Below, piece by piece: positions 17,411-25,999 of a stretch of 64,000 bases of DNA. The first letter of the stretch is position 1, and each line of letters starts with the position of its first letter. Origin of the DNA: Bog-473 sp963836605 (GTDB taxonomy: Bacteria > Actinomycetota > Acidimicrobiia > Acidimicrobiales > RAAP-2). The position numbers were made by a program, and so were the translations under genes. Location of the stretch: assembly GCA_963836605.1 (NCBI GenBank), contig CAWIKB010000014.1:372001-436000 (forward strand), in the 5' to 3' direction. Below the pieces are notes generated by a model. The model saw only the letters and a program-made list of their open reading frames with translations. It did not search any database and was not told the origin of the DNA.

Positions 17411-19063
17411 GTGGGCGATCTCTTCGACGGCTACGGGGAAGGTGCGCGCGGGCTGACCGAGGCCGCGTTCGACGAGATGGTGGGCCGGGGTGGGGATACC
17501 CGGTCCCCCTACGCCGGGGTGACTTCGTCCCTCTCCCAGATGGGGCCCGACGACGTGTCGGCCCGGGGCACCCGGTTGGCGCGCGCCTTCATGGACCAGG
17601 GCGTCACCTTCGACCTCGATGGCGAGGAGCGCCCGTTCCCCCTCGACGTCGTGCCGCGCATCTTCACGGCCCCGGAGTGGCGCGAGGTGTCCGACGGCGT
17701 GGCTCAGCGCGTGCGCGCCCTGGAGTCGTTCCTGGCCGACGTGTACTCGACGGCGCGCATTGTCAGTGACGGTGTCATCCCCCATGAGGTCGTCACCAGC
17801 TCCCCCGGCTTCGTGCGGGCCGCCCACGGATTGGCGCCCCCCAACGGGGTGCGGATCCATGTGGCCGGCATCGACGTGATCAGGGACGAGGAGGGTGAGT
17901 TCCGCGTCCTCGAGGACAATGTCCGCAGTCCCTCGGGCGTGAGCTATGTCCTGGCCAACCGGGCCGCCATGGCGAGGGTCCTCCCCGAGCTCTTCTGGGG
18001 CCAGCCCATCCAGATGGTGACGGACTATCCGGCCCGTCTCATTCACGCCCTGCGCCGGGCCGCGCCGGCCGGCGTCCACGATCCGACCGTGGTCGTGCTC
18101 ACCCCGGGTGTGCACAACTCGGCCTTCTACGAGCACGCGTTGCTGGCGCGGCTCATGGGCGTGCACCTGGTCGAGGGGCGTGATCTGGTGTGCCACGGCA
18201 CCGAGGTCTTCCTGCGCACGACCGAGGGCGAGGTGCCGGTGCACGTCATCTACCGCCGGATCGACGATGACTACCTCGACCCCCTCCAGTTCCGCCCCGA
18301 CTCGTTGGTCGGTTGCCCCGGTGTCCTCAACGCGGCGCGCGCCGGGCGGGTCAGCATCACCAACGCGGTGGGCAACGGGGTGGCCGACGACAAGCTCGTC
18401 TACGCCTACGTCCCGGCGATGATCAAGTACTACCTGGGCGAAGACCCCCTCCTGCGCAACGTCGAGACGATGCACCTGCAGGACGCGGCGGTCCGGGCCG
18501 ACGCGCTGGCCCGCCGGGACGAGTTGGTGTTCAAGAGGGTGGACGGGTCCGGTGGGAAGGGGCTGGTCATCGGACCGGCCGCCTCGGGGTCCGAACTGGA
18601 CGCCTTGGCCGTGGCCGTGCAATGCGATCCCCGCCACTGGATCGCCCAACGCGTGGTGGCCCTCTCGACCGCCCCGACCTGGGTGGACAACGCCATGGCT
18701 CGACGGCACGTCGACCTGCGCCCGTTCGCGGTGAACGACGGCGAGAACGTCTGGGTCCTCCCCGGCGGGTTGTCCCGCGTGGCGTTGCAGGAGGGCGGCC
18801 TGGTGGTCAATTCCAGCCAGGGGGGCGGGTCCAAGGACACCTGGGTGGTCGGGGGCGGGGCCCCGGCACCGATCCTGCCCTCCCGCCAACCGGCCCCTCT
18901 CAGCGCGGGGCCGCCCATGGACGCCGGGCCGGCGCGTGAATCTGAAAACGGCCGACAGCAGCAGCAGCAACAACAGCAACAGCACCGGCAGCAACCGCGG
19001 CAGCACCAGCAACAGCAGCAGCAACCGGAATGGCCGCAGCAGCGACAGCGACAGCGACAATGA
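17411..19063 (+). CDS. Circularly permuted ATP-grasp protein with polyglutamine tail
   Basis: About 475 residues match the circularly permuted ATP-grasp family (formerly DUF404/DUF407): VLEDNVRSPSGVSYVLANR, YRRIDDDYLDPLQF, KLVYAYVPAMIKYY, LVFKRVDGSGGKGLVIGP and NSSQGGGSKDTWV. Such proteins are predicted amide or peptide ligases and nearly always neighbour alpha-E and transglutaminase-like genes, as here. The last 50 or so residues are a Gln-rich tract (blocks of 9 and 7 Gln with His, Arg and Pro) encoded by CAG/CAA repeats, not part of the family. The GTG start lacks a clear ribosome site. It overlaps the next gene as ATGA. Confidence 0.85.
   Translation: MGDLFDGYGEGARGLTEAAFDEMVGRGGDTRSPYAGVTSSLSQMGPDDVSARGTRLARAFMDQGVTFDLDGEERPFPLDVVPRIFTAPEWREVSDGVAQRVRALESFLADVYSTARIVSDGVIPHEVVTSSPGFVRAAHGLAPPNGVRIHVAGIDVIRDEEGEFRVLEDNVRSPSGVSYVLANRAAMARVLPELFWGQPIQMVTDYPARLIHALRRAAPAGVHDPTVVVLTPGVHNSAFYEHALLARLMGVHLVEGRDLVCHGTEVFLRTTEGEVPVHVIYRRIDDDYLDPLQFRPDSLVGCPGVLNAARAGRVSITNAVGNGVADDKLVYAYVPAMIKYYLGEDPLLRNVETMHLQDAAVRADALARRDELVFKRVDGSGGKGLVIGPAASGSELDALAVAVQCDPRHWIAQRVVALSTAPTWVDNAMARRHVDLRPFAVNDGENVWVLPGGLSRVALQEGGLVVNSSQGGGSKDTWVVGGGAPAPILPSRQPAPLSAGPPMDAGPARESENGRQQQQQQQQQHRQQPRQHQQQQQQPEWPQQRQRQRQ
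18955..19060 (+). repeat. CAG/CAA microsatellite encoding a Gln-rich tail
   Basis: Imperfect CAG and CAA triplet runs, broken by CAC, CGG and CCG, fill the end of the ATP-grasp gene. The longest pure stretches span about 18956-18982 and 19008-19024. The last units pass into a CGACAG hexamer repeat before the overlapping stop/start. Confidence 0.8.
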
Positions 19064-20001
19064 GCCGGGCCCTCCTGAGCCGGGTGGCCGAGTCCATCTT
19101 CTGGGTGGGCCGCTACGTCGAGCGCGCCGAGGGAACGGCGCGGATCCTCGACGTGTCGGTCTTCCAAGCGCTCGAGCAGAGTGACGTCGAGGGTGCGCAC
19201 GCGGCGCGGCGCCTGCTGGCGGTGATGGGCCTGCCCGATGTGGAGGACGAGACCCTGTGGCGGGCCACCGAGCGCCTGGCCACCGATCCGGCGAGCCGGT
19301 CCTCCATCGCCGGCGCGCTGGGCGCGGCACGAGAGAACACCCGCGGTGTCCGCCATGTCGTCCCGGTCGAATTCTGGGAGCACGTCAACGCGACCTGGGC
19401 GGCCCTGCCCCTGCAGTGGCAGTCCACCCGCCGGGCCGGGCCGGCGCCGTACCTGTCGTTCGTCAAGACCCAGGTGGCCGGGATGACCGGCCTGGCCGAC
19501 ACCATGATGAGCCGGGACCAGACGTGGCTCTTCTTCACCCTCGGGCGGTGCCTGGAGCGGACCGACGTGGTGGCCCGCCAACTGGCCACGGTGCAGTTCG
19601 ACGAGGTCTACGACACCGGTCTGGTCATGTTGTTGCGGTCGTGCGGCGGGTACGAGCCCTATTTGCGCCTGTTCCAGGGCGTGGTCGAACCAGGACGGGT
19701 GCTGGACTTCCTGTTGCGCGACCGCCTCTTCCCGCGCTCGGCCTTTGCGTCCCTCACGTTGGCCGAGGAGTGCCTGGACGAGATCAACGCGGGCCGCGAC
19801 GGCACCTGGGAAGACGCGCGCGGCCTGGTCGGGCTGGCCCGGGCCGAGCTGGAGTACTCGGCGCCGGCCTCGCTCTCGCGCGGTCTGGAGGTCCGCCTCG
19901 AGCGGTTGCAGGGCGCCATCTCATCGGTCAGCGACGCGGTGACCCGGCGCTACTTCGCCCAGGACACGCCCACCCAGTGGCGCCAGGGAGGTGGCGGGTG
20001 A
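19060..20001 (+). CDS. Alpha-E domain protein
   Basis: 313 residues of the alpha-E family (formerly DUF403): LLSRVAESIFWVGRYVERAEGTAR at the N-terminus, MMSRDQTWLFFTLGRCLERTD in the middle, and a helical C-terminus. Catalytic function is unknown; conserved Glu/Arg residues and the constant partnership with a permuted ATP-grasp and a transglutaminase-like protein suggest a role in making or attaching a small peptide. An upstream ATG-like start at 19030 would read through repeat DNA; ATG 19060 overlaps the previous stop as ATGA and gives the family N-terminus. Confidence 0.88.
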   Translation: MSRALLSRVAESIFWVGRYVERAEGTARILDVSVFQALEQSDVEGAHAARRLLAVMGLPDVEDETLWRATERLATDPASRSSIAGALGAARENTRGVRHVVPVEFWEHVNATWAALPLQWQSTRRAGPAPYLSFVKTQVAGMTGLADTMMSRDQTWLFFTLGRCLERTDVVARQLATVQFDEVYDTGLVMLLRSCGGYEPYLRLFQGVVEPGRVLDFLLRDRLFPRSAFASLTLAEECLDEINAGRDGTWEDARGLVGLARAELEYSAPASLSRGLEVRLERLQGAISSVSDAVTRRYFAQDTPTQWRQGGGG

Positions 20002-20840
20002 GCCGGTTCGAAGGGTGGCGCCTCCGGGTGACGCACGAGACGCGCTTCGACTACGACGCCCCGGCGCGGGCGTCGTACAACGAGCTCCGACTGACCCCGC
20101 GCACCGAGCGACGCCAGACCGCCCTGGAGGCCAAGGTCGTGACCGTGCCCGCGGCCGCCCAGTACTCCTACGTCGACTACTGGGGCACGCAGGTGGTGTC
20201 CTTCAACATCGACCGCGGGCACGAGGCCCTCTCCATCGTCGGCAACGCGCTGATCGACACCCAGCGGGCCGAGGCACCCGAGGCGGCAGGGTGGGACGAC
20301 GTGGCCGACGCGTCCCTCACCATGGCCGACTATCTCTCGCACAACCTCTACACCGAGCCGGGCCCCGAGCTGGTCGAGCTGGCCACCAGCCTGCGCTCGT
20401 CCCGACCCCTCGACACGGCCCGACAGATACTGGACCACACGCACCAGGCCCTGCGCTACGTCCGCGGCGTCACCGACGTCCACACGTCGGCCCACGAGGC
20501 CTTCGTCGACGGCGCCGGCGTCTGTCAGGACTTCGCCCACCTGGCGCTGGCGCTGACCAAGTCGGTCGGCCTGCCGTCACGCTATGTGTCGGGCTACTTC
20601 CACCCCGAGGCGGACGCCACCGTAGGCGAGGAGATCTCGGGCGAGAGCCACGCCTGGGTGGAGGTGTGGACCGGGGGATGGTGGGGCTACGACCCGACGA
20701 ACGACTGCCCCGTCGGTGAGCGACATGTGGCCATCGGCCGCGGGCGTGACTACTCCGACGTGCCGCCGGTCAAGGGCATCTACGCCGGCAACGCCGAGAA
20801 CACCATGCACGTCGGCGTCCGCATCACGAGGACGCACTGA
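19998..20840 (+). CDS. Transglutaminase-like (bacterial N-terminal type) peptidase-fold protein
   Basis: 280 residues. The N-terminal beta domain starts RLRVTHETRFDYDAPARASY and is followed by a papain-like transglutaminase core with the catalytic triad visible as GVCQDFAHL (Cys), ESHAWVEVW (His) and YDPTND (Asp). Such proteins are predicted to hydrolyse or exchange peptide bonds. It has a GTG start overlapping the alpha-E stop (GTGA). A cytosolic location is likely because no signal peptide is seen. Confidence 0.88.
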   Translation: MSRFEGWRLRVTHETRFDYDAPARASYNELRLTPRTERRQTALEAKVVTVPAAAQYSYVDYWGTQVVSFNIDRGHEALSIVGNALIDTQRAEAPEAAGWDDVADASLTMADYLSHNLYTEPGPELVELATSLRSSRPLDTARQILDHTHQALRYVRGVTDVHTSAHEAFVDGAGVCQDFAHLALALTKSVGLPSRYVSGYFHPEADATVGEEISGESHAWVEVWTGGWWGYDPTNDCPVGERHVAIGRGRDYSDVPPVKGIYAGNAENTMHVGVRITRTH

Positions 20841-20843
20841 GTC

Positions 20844-21497
20844 GTGTTGGCGCGCATGCGGATCTGGTTGCCCGACGCCCCCGGCGTGCTGGGCGCGGTG
20901 GCGGCGGAGATCGGCGCCGTCGAGGGGAACGTCATCGGCCTCGAGGTGCTTGAACGGGACGCCGGGGTGGCCATCGACGACCTGGTGGTCGAGCTGCCCG
21001 ATCAACCCGGCGCCGTCGATGCGGTGTGCAAGGGGATCCGCAACGTGCACGGCGCCGGCGTCGAAGAGGTGCGCGCCCTCCCGTCTGTGGCCCCCGACCG
21101 CGAGAACACGGTGCTCGGCGCCGCCGCGGCGATCCTGCAGGCCGCCACCTCCACCGCCGCTCTCAATGCCATGCTGGGCCAGCTCCTGGTTCTCTTCGAT
21201 CTCCATTGGATGGTGCTGGCCGATCTGGACCGTGAGCAGTTCGTCGAGTTCCACGGGGACGTGCCCTCGGTGCAATGGGTGGCCGCCTTCGCCGTGGGGG
21301 CCCGCAGCGGGGCCGACCCGGCCAACGACACCATTGGGTCGGGCGTCTTCGTCGAGCCCATTCCCGAGACCGAGTTCACCGCCTGCGGGGGACGCACGGC
21401 CGCCCTCCGGCGCCGCGAGCGCCACGAGATCGCCATGTTGGTCCAAGTCACCGCTCGGTTCATCGACGCCCTGGGCCGGCGGGAGCTGTCCCGATAG
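20844..21497 (+). CDS. ACT-domain protein with GAF-like C-terminal part
   Basis: 217 residues. The first 75 form an ACT-like ligand domain (MRIWLPDAPGVLGAVAAEIG ... DLVVELPDQPGAV); the remainder has alternating strands and helices reminiscent of a GAF domain, but this part I do not recognise with confidence. Three bases separate it from the transglutaminase gene, so it is probably cotranscribed, perhaps as a sensor for the pathway. Starts GTG 20844, TTG 20847 or ATG 20856 are all possible. Confidence 0.6.
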   Translation: MLARMRIWLPDAPGVLGAVAAEIGAVEGNVIGLEVLERDAGVAIDDLVVELPDQPGAVDAVCKGIRNVHGAGVEEVRALPSVAPDRENTVLGAAAAILQAATSTAALNAMLGQLLVLFDLHWMVLADLDREQFVEFHGDVPSVQWVAAFAVGARSGADPANDTIGSGVFVEPIPETEFTACGGRTAALRRRERHEIAMLVQVTARFIDALGRRELSR

Positions 21498-21564
21498 CGC
21501 ACCGGTCCGGTCCCGATGGTGGGACCCGCATCGACCCGGAGGTTGCCACCTCGGGACCCTCGCG

Positions 21565-21570
21565 TAGGGT
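21565..21570 (+). promoter_or_regulatory. -10 box for leaderless oxidoreductase gene
   Basis: TAGGGT ends 6 nt before the ATG at 21577; the intervening CCGGGG is a poor ribosome binding site. Confidence 0.4.
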
Positions 21571-21576
21571 CCGGGG

Positions 21577-22629
21577 ATGCTCCGTCTCGGATTCATCGGC
21601 ACCGGACTGATCGCCTGGGCCCACGCGCTGAGCCTCCGGGCGATGATCGACGGCGGGGTGATCGATGCCTCCATCAGCCTCGTTCACGACCGCAGCCAGG
21701 AGCGGGCCGAGGGGTTTGCCGGCGTCTTCGGCGCCACCACCGAGGACGACGCGGCCGAGGTGGTAGCGGACTGTGACGCAGTCTGGGTGTGCACCCCGAC
21801 CGTCGCGCACCGCGAGGCGGTGGACGCAGCCGCTTCGGCGGGCCGGGCCGTCTTCTGCGAGAAGCCGCTGGCCACCGACCTCGGCCAGGTCCGGGCGCTG
21901 GTCGATGCGGTCGCCCAGGCCGGAGTGCCGGCCCAGTCGGGCCTGGTGCTCCGGTCTGCACCGGTCTTCCGGGCCCTCCGTGACCTGGTGCGCTCAGGCC
22001 AGCTGGGCCGGCCCATGGCGGTCACGTTCCGCGACGACCAGTACTTCCCTATTCAGGGAACCTATGGCTCGAAGTGGCGGGCCGACGTGGCCCAGGCCGG
22101 TGGGGGCTGCCTGATTGAGCATTCCATCCATGACCTCGACATCCTGCGCTTCTGCTTCGGCGAGGTGGATGCGGTGTCGGGCCGGACGTCGAACTTCTCG
22201 GGTCACCCGGGCATCGAGGACGCGGCCATGGTGGCGATGGAGTTCACCTCGGGCTGCACGGCCCATCTGACCAGTGTCTGGCACAACGTGCTCAGCCGGG
22301 GCTCGACCCGCCGCGTGGAGCTCTTCTGCGAGGACGGCATGGTGTGGCTCGACGACGACTTCCGCGGCCCGCTGCACGTGCAGACGAGCGACGCCACCGA
22401 TGTCCGGCACTGTGCGTCGCCGGCCTGGGTCGACGCGCTCCCACTCGGCGACGACGAGGTGGGCCTGGCGGTGCGGGCCTATGTCGAAGCGGATCGAGCC
22501 TTTCTCGACGCGGTCCGGGCGGGCCGCACCCCTGAGCCGTCGCTCGGCGAGGCCCTGGTCGCGCACCGTCTGGTCGACGCGGCCTACCGGTCGGCCGCCG
22601 ACGGCGGGCGGCCGGTCCGGTTGCCCTGA
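21577..22629 (+). CDS. Gfo/Idh/MocA family oxidoreductase
   Basis: 350 residues. The Rossmann fold has LGFIGTGLIAWAHALSL at the N-terminus, the family motif CEKPLATDLGQV near residue 97, and the catalytic His region GGCLIEHSIHDLDILRFCFG. The C-terminal beta-sheet domain follows. Family members are NAD(P)-dependent dehydrogenases for sugars, inositol and bile pigments; the substrate here is unknown. It converges with the acetyltransferase gene, only 6 bp apart. Confidence 0.88.
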   Translation: MLRLGFIGTGLIAWAHALSLRAMIDGGVIDASISLVHDRSQERAEGFAGVFGATTEDDAAEVVADCDAVWVCTPTVAHREAVDAAASAGRAVFCEKPLATDLGQVRALVDAVAQAGVPAQSGLVLRSAPVFRALRDLVRSGQLGRPMAVTFRDDQYFPIQGTYGSKWRADVAQAGGGCLIEHSIHDLDILRFCFGEVDAVSGRTSNFSGHPGIEDAAMVAMEFTSGCTAHLTSVWHNVLSRGSTRRVELFCEDGMVWLDDDFRGPLHVQTSDATDVRHCASPAWVDALPLGDDEVGLAVRAYVEADRAFLDAVRAGRTPEPSLGEALVAHRLVDAAYRSAADGGRPVRLP

Positions 22630-22635
22630 GCGCGC

Positions 22636-23457
22636 TCAGGCGGGCAGGGCCTCCCACCGCAGGTAGTTCTGGTAGCGGTACAACGTCTCGTAGCCGAGCT
22701 TGGCGTAGACCGGCTCGCCCATCTCGGAGGCCTGCAGGGTGCAGGTGGTGGCGCCCCGCTCGAACGCCACATTGGTCGCGCATTGGGTGATGTGGCGGCC
22801 GAGTCCCCGCTGACGGGTCGCGGCCACCGTGCCCACCCACTGCAGGCTGGCGCTGCCGTGGCTCAGGTAGGTGAGGGCGGCGGCCACCGGCCGTTCGCCC
22901 CGGTAGGCCACGACCACGGCGGCGTCATCGTCGCCCAGGAGGTTGGCCGGCTGATCGAAGCTGTCGGTGAACACTTCCGCCGGCATGCCGTAGGTGGCAT
23001 AGGCGTCCGCGTTGACGGTGACGAAGTCGGCCAGCCCGGGCTCGTCGACGACCAGGCGCACCTCCACGCCCTCGGGCGGGGTGAGGCCATCGAAGGCGCC
23101 CCGGCAGATCATCTCGGGGAACGACTCGCCGAAGGCGACCAGACCCGAGGCGGTGCAGGCCGACTCGAGGTCCGCGTCCTGCCCGGTGTCGCGGACCTTG
23201 ACGGTGTAGCCCCGTTTTCGCCCGGTGAAGAAGGCGTCGGCCCGGGCGATCAGGTCGGCCGCCGGCACGGACCCGTCGCTTCGGAACGCGCCGTTACAGT
23301 TGACCGGGATCCACGAGCCTCCGGCGTAGGCGAGGACGCCGTCGCGGTCCTCGTAGGATCCTCGTCGACACCACCTCGTGTTCGCCCGGCTGTAGGCGAG
23401 CAGGTTGGCGTAGGCGAGCCCGGCCTCGTCAGGCGGCCGGGACTGGTGATCGGGCAT
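22636..23457 (-). CDS. GNAT family N-acetyltransferase
   Basis: 273 residues from ATG at 23457 (MPDHQSRPPDEAGLAYANLL). The C-terminal half carries the GNAT fold: AAALTYLSHGSASLQWVGTV, then the acetyl-CoA loop ATRQRGLGRHITQ (Q/RxxGxG/A) and the final YAKLGYETLYRYQNYLRW. The N-terminal half is probably a degenerate second GNAT unit. Substrate unknown. The frame stays open further upstream but in a composition unlike a protein. Confidence 0.8.
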   Translation of the reverse strand: MPDHQSRPPDEAGLAYANLLAYSRANTRWCRRGSYEDRDGVLAYAGGSWIPVNCNGAFRSDGSVPAADLIARADAFFTGRKRGYTVKVRDTGQDADLESACTASGLVAFGESFPEMICRGAFDGLTPPEGVEVRLVVDEPGLADFVTVNADAYATYGMPAEVFTDSFDQPANLLGDDDAAVVVAYRGERPVAAALTYLSHGSASLQWVGTVAATRQRGLGRHITQCATNVAFERGATTCTLQASEMGEPVYAKLGYETLYRYQNYLRWEALPA

Positions 23458-23564
23458 ACGCCATGATGCCCCGTCCGGTCGCCACCATGACGTCCACCTC
23501 GGCGACGAGGATGGGCCGCTGGTTCCGAGGCGAAGACGCGGGGGCCGGCTGCACGCCGGCCGGA

Positions 23565-23777
23565 TCAGGTGGGAACGGGGAGCCGCAACTCGACGCCGGC
23601 GTGCTGCAGGAAGACCATCTTGCGTTCGAGAGCGGTGTGCCAATCGACCATGTCCTTGTCGAATTGGGCCCGGTCGCCCTCCTCGCACGCATGTTCGAGC
23701 TCGTCGAACGCCTCGTCTTCGGCGTCGAGCAGAACTCGGTACTTCAACAGGAAGTGGTCGTCGATCGGCTGATGCAC
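23565..23777 (-). CDS. Small hypothetical protein
   Basis: 70 residues, acidic and mostly helical (LLKYRVLLDAEDEAFDELEH), with no motif I recognise. Evidence for a real gene is an excellent ribosome binding site, GGGAGGAC, 5-6 nt before the GTG start, and GC-rich third positions. It stands alone between the acetyltransferase and the SDR gene, on the same strand. Confidence 0.55.
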   Translation of the reverse strand: MHQPIDDHFLLKYRVLLDAEDEAFDELEHACEEGDRAQFDKDMVDWHTALERKMVFLQHAGVELRLPVPT

Positions 23778-23861
23778 GTCGTCCTCCCTACCTCGCCCCG
23801 CTCGTTGCGAGCCGATCCCGAAACGATATCTTCCCGGTTTGGCGAGCGCTCGGAGGCCGAT

Positions 23862-24681
23862 CTACCAGCCCTTTCGGAACCGGTGGTAGGTCCGGGGCAT
23901 GAGAGAGCGGAACACCATGGCCGCGTCGATCAAGCCCGACACGCTGATCTCGAGCGACGGGCCCCCGGCCCGGCTGAGGACGGCCCGGGACACCGAGGTC
24001 ACCCGGCGCGTGGTGAGACGGGGTGGCTTGCGGAGCCCGCGTTCGAGGGCGCCCAGCCCCAACTCCGTGGCCATGAACGCGGGATAGACCACGTGGACAT
24101 GCACGCCCTTGGGGGCGAGACGAAAGGAGGTGGACTCGCTGAAGGCCGACAGGGCCGCCTTGGAGGAGGGGTAGGCCCCCGGTCCCGGTGAGGGCAGGCG
24201 CCCGCCATCGGACGACACGTTGACCACGGTGCCCCGGCCGCGGGCCACCATGTCCGGCAGGACGGCCAAGGTGGCGACGACCGGTGCGAAGAAGTTCACG
24301 TCGAAGGTGTGGCGGAAGTCGGCCTCGGTGATGTCGACCAGCCGCACGCCGGGATCCTGGGCCGCGTTGTTGATGAGGAGGTCGATCGGGCCCGACGCCG
24401 CGGCGACGGACGCCGAGCGCGGCGCGCAGGGCATCGGCGTCGGCGACGTCACAGGTGATGGTGCGCGAACCGGGGGAGAGCACACCGAGGTCGGCGGCCA
24501 ACGCATCGAGCCGGGCCGTGGTGCGGGCCAGGCCGACCACGGTCGCACCGGCCCGGGCCAGATCGAGGCAGAGCTGGGCCCCCAGACCGGCCGAGGCACC
24601 GGTGACGACCGCCACCTGGCCCCGGTAGCGATCACCGAATCTCGGTGGCCGCCGCCCGGCCCGGTCCGGTGCCGCGGTCAC
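23862..24681 (-). CDS. Short-chain dehydrogenase/reductase (frameshifted)
   Basis: An SDR with the NAD(P) motif VTGASAGLGAQLCLDLA, NNAAQDPG, the serine in VVNVSSDGGRL and the catalytic YPSSK. The first third (to DADALRAALG) and the rest (SGPIDLLINNA onward) are in different frames, so one indel near 24,405-24,425 is required. The start is GTG 24681, which overlaps the SCP2 gene stop as GTGA. A TTG further upstream is less likely. C-terminal LIDAAMVFRSLMPRTYHRF resembles SDRs acting on fatty or sterol substrates. It is the last gene of the sdh-SCP2 run. Confidence 0.75.
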
Positions 24682-25136
24682 TCCGTCGCGGGGCCGCAAT
24701 CAGTGAGTGCGGCCAAAGCCGGTCCGACCTGGGTGGCGGCCTCGCCGAGCACGGATTGCGCGGCCACCAACACGGCCAGTTCGCCGCGCACGCGCACCCG
24801 CCCGGTGGCCAGGGCGTCGGCGGGGTCGAGCTCGCCCCGGGCGATGGCGTGGGCATCGTCGTAGGCCAGCATGATCGTGACGTCGGCCCGCCGGCCCGCC
24901 GTCGGGTCCAGGGCCAGCGAGACCCGCCCGCCCTCGACCGCGAGGACGGTGCGCACACTCCGCCCCGGGACGCCGGTGCCCCCGGGCGCGCCGGTGACCT
25001 CTTGGGCCACGGCGAAGGTGCCCCCCGCCGCGGTGAGCGACCCGGCACCGGCGGCTTCGACGGCCGCCGTCAGGTCGACTCCGGAGAGGGCGTCATTGAA
25101 CGCCTGCACCCACTCGGGTGAGAGGTAGCGGGGCAT
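24678..25136 (-). CDS. SCP2 sterol-binding domain protein
   Basis: 152 residues from ATG 25136 (MPRYLSPEWVQAFNDAL). It has the SCP-2 lipid-transfer fold pattern: VRTVLAVEGGRVSLALD, then DVTIMLAYDDAHAIARGELDP, typical of actinobacterial SCP2-like proteins. A single hydrophobic pocket protein for lipid or acyl carriers is expected. It begins 26 bp after sdhB and is translationally coupled to the SDR, suggesting that the pair is cotranscribed with succinate dehydrogenase. Confidence 0.78.
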   Translation of the reverse strand: MPRYLSPEWVQAFNDALSGVDLTAAVEAAGAGSLTAAGGTFAVAQEVTGAPGGTGVPGRSVRTVLAVEGGRVSLALDPTAGRRADVTIMLAYDDAHAIARGELDPADALATGRVRVRGELAVLVAAQSVLGEAATQVGPALAALTDCGPATE

Positions 25137-25162
25137 GGCCGAGCCGCGGAGAGGTCCCCGGC

Positions 25163-25999
25163 TCAGCCGGCGGACGCCTCTGGTCCGGTCTTCTTGGAGC
25201 GCCGGAGGATCTTGCGGCCCAGCCACGCCACCGGGTCGTAGTGCGCGTCGACCACCCGCTCCTTCATGGGGATGATGGCGTTGTCGGTGATCTTGATGTG
25301 CTCGGGGCACACCTCGGTGCAGCACTTGGTGATGTTGCACATGCCGATGCCAGCTCCCTTACGGGCCAGGTCTCGACGGTCCCCGACGTCGAGCGGGTGC
25401 ATCTCGAGCTCGGCCAGGCGGATGAAGAAGCGAGGCCCGGCGTACTTGGGTTTGTTCTCCTCGTGGTCGCGGATCACGTGGCAGACGTCCTGGCACATGA
25501 AGCACTCGATGCACTTGCGGAACTCCTGGCCCCGCTCGACGTCGATCTGGGCCATGCGGTAGCCGTCCTCGGGCTCGGGGCCGGGCTCGAAGGCGGGGAT
25601 GGTCTGGGCCACCTCGTAGTTGAAGCTGACGTCGGTGACCAGGTCCCGGATGATCGGGAACGTCTTCATGGGGGCGACGGTGACCGGGTCCCCGTCGGGG
25701 AGGGTGTCCATCCGGGTCATGCACAGCAGCCGGGGGTGGCCGTTGATCTCGGCCGAGCACGAGCCGCACTTGCCCGCCTTGCAGTTCCAGCGGCAGGCCA
25801 GGTCCGGTGCGTCGGTGGCCTGGATCCGGTGGATGACGTCGAGCACGACCTCGCCCTCCACGGCGGGCAGGACGTAGTCGGTGAACGCGCCGCCCTCGGC
25901 ATCGCCCCGCCAGATGGTCATGGTCACGTCGTCGGGGGCGTTCGCCGGCTCGGGTTCGGCTGCCGGGGCGGGGCTGGTCACGTCATCGGCCACGGTCAT
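25163..25999 (-). CDS. sdhB: Succinate dehydrogenase/fumarate reductase iron-sulfur subunit
   Basis: 278 residues. The 2Fe-2S ligands are in CRWNCKAGKCGSCSAE plus a later Cys (LLCMTR); the 4Fe-4S ligands in CIECFMCQDVC; the 3Fe-4S set in CNITKCCTEVCP. A Pro/Ala-rich N-terminal extension of about 24 residues precedes the ferredoxin domain. It transfers electrons from SdhA to the membrane subunit. The ATG overlaps the sdhA stop by one base (ATGA). Confidence 0.95.
   Translation of the reverse strand: MTVADDVTSPAPAAEPEPANAPDDVTMTIWRGDAEGGAFTDYVLPAVEGEVVLDVIHRIQATDAPDLACRWNCKAGKCGSCSAEINGHPRLLCMTRMDTLPDGDPVTVAPMKTFPIIRDLVTDVSFNYEVAQTIPAFEPGPEPEDGYRMAQIDVERGQEFRKCIECFMCQDVCHVIRDHEENKPKYAGPRFFIRLAELEMHPLDVGDRRDLARKGAGIGMCNITKCCTEVCPEHIKITDNAIIPMKERVVDAHYDPVAWLGRKILRRSKKTGPEASAG

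Noticed and set aside
16940..19330. A 796-codon minus-strand frame with a Leu-rich run opposite the ATP-grasp gene
   Set aside because: The Leu run is simply the reverse of the CAG repeat; the rest is antisense shadow.
19257..19997. The transglutaminase frame extends upstream through the alpha-E gene
   Set aside because: Upstream residues are shadow sequence; GTG 19998 overlaps the alpha-E stop as GTGA.
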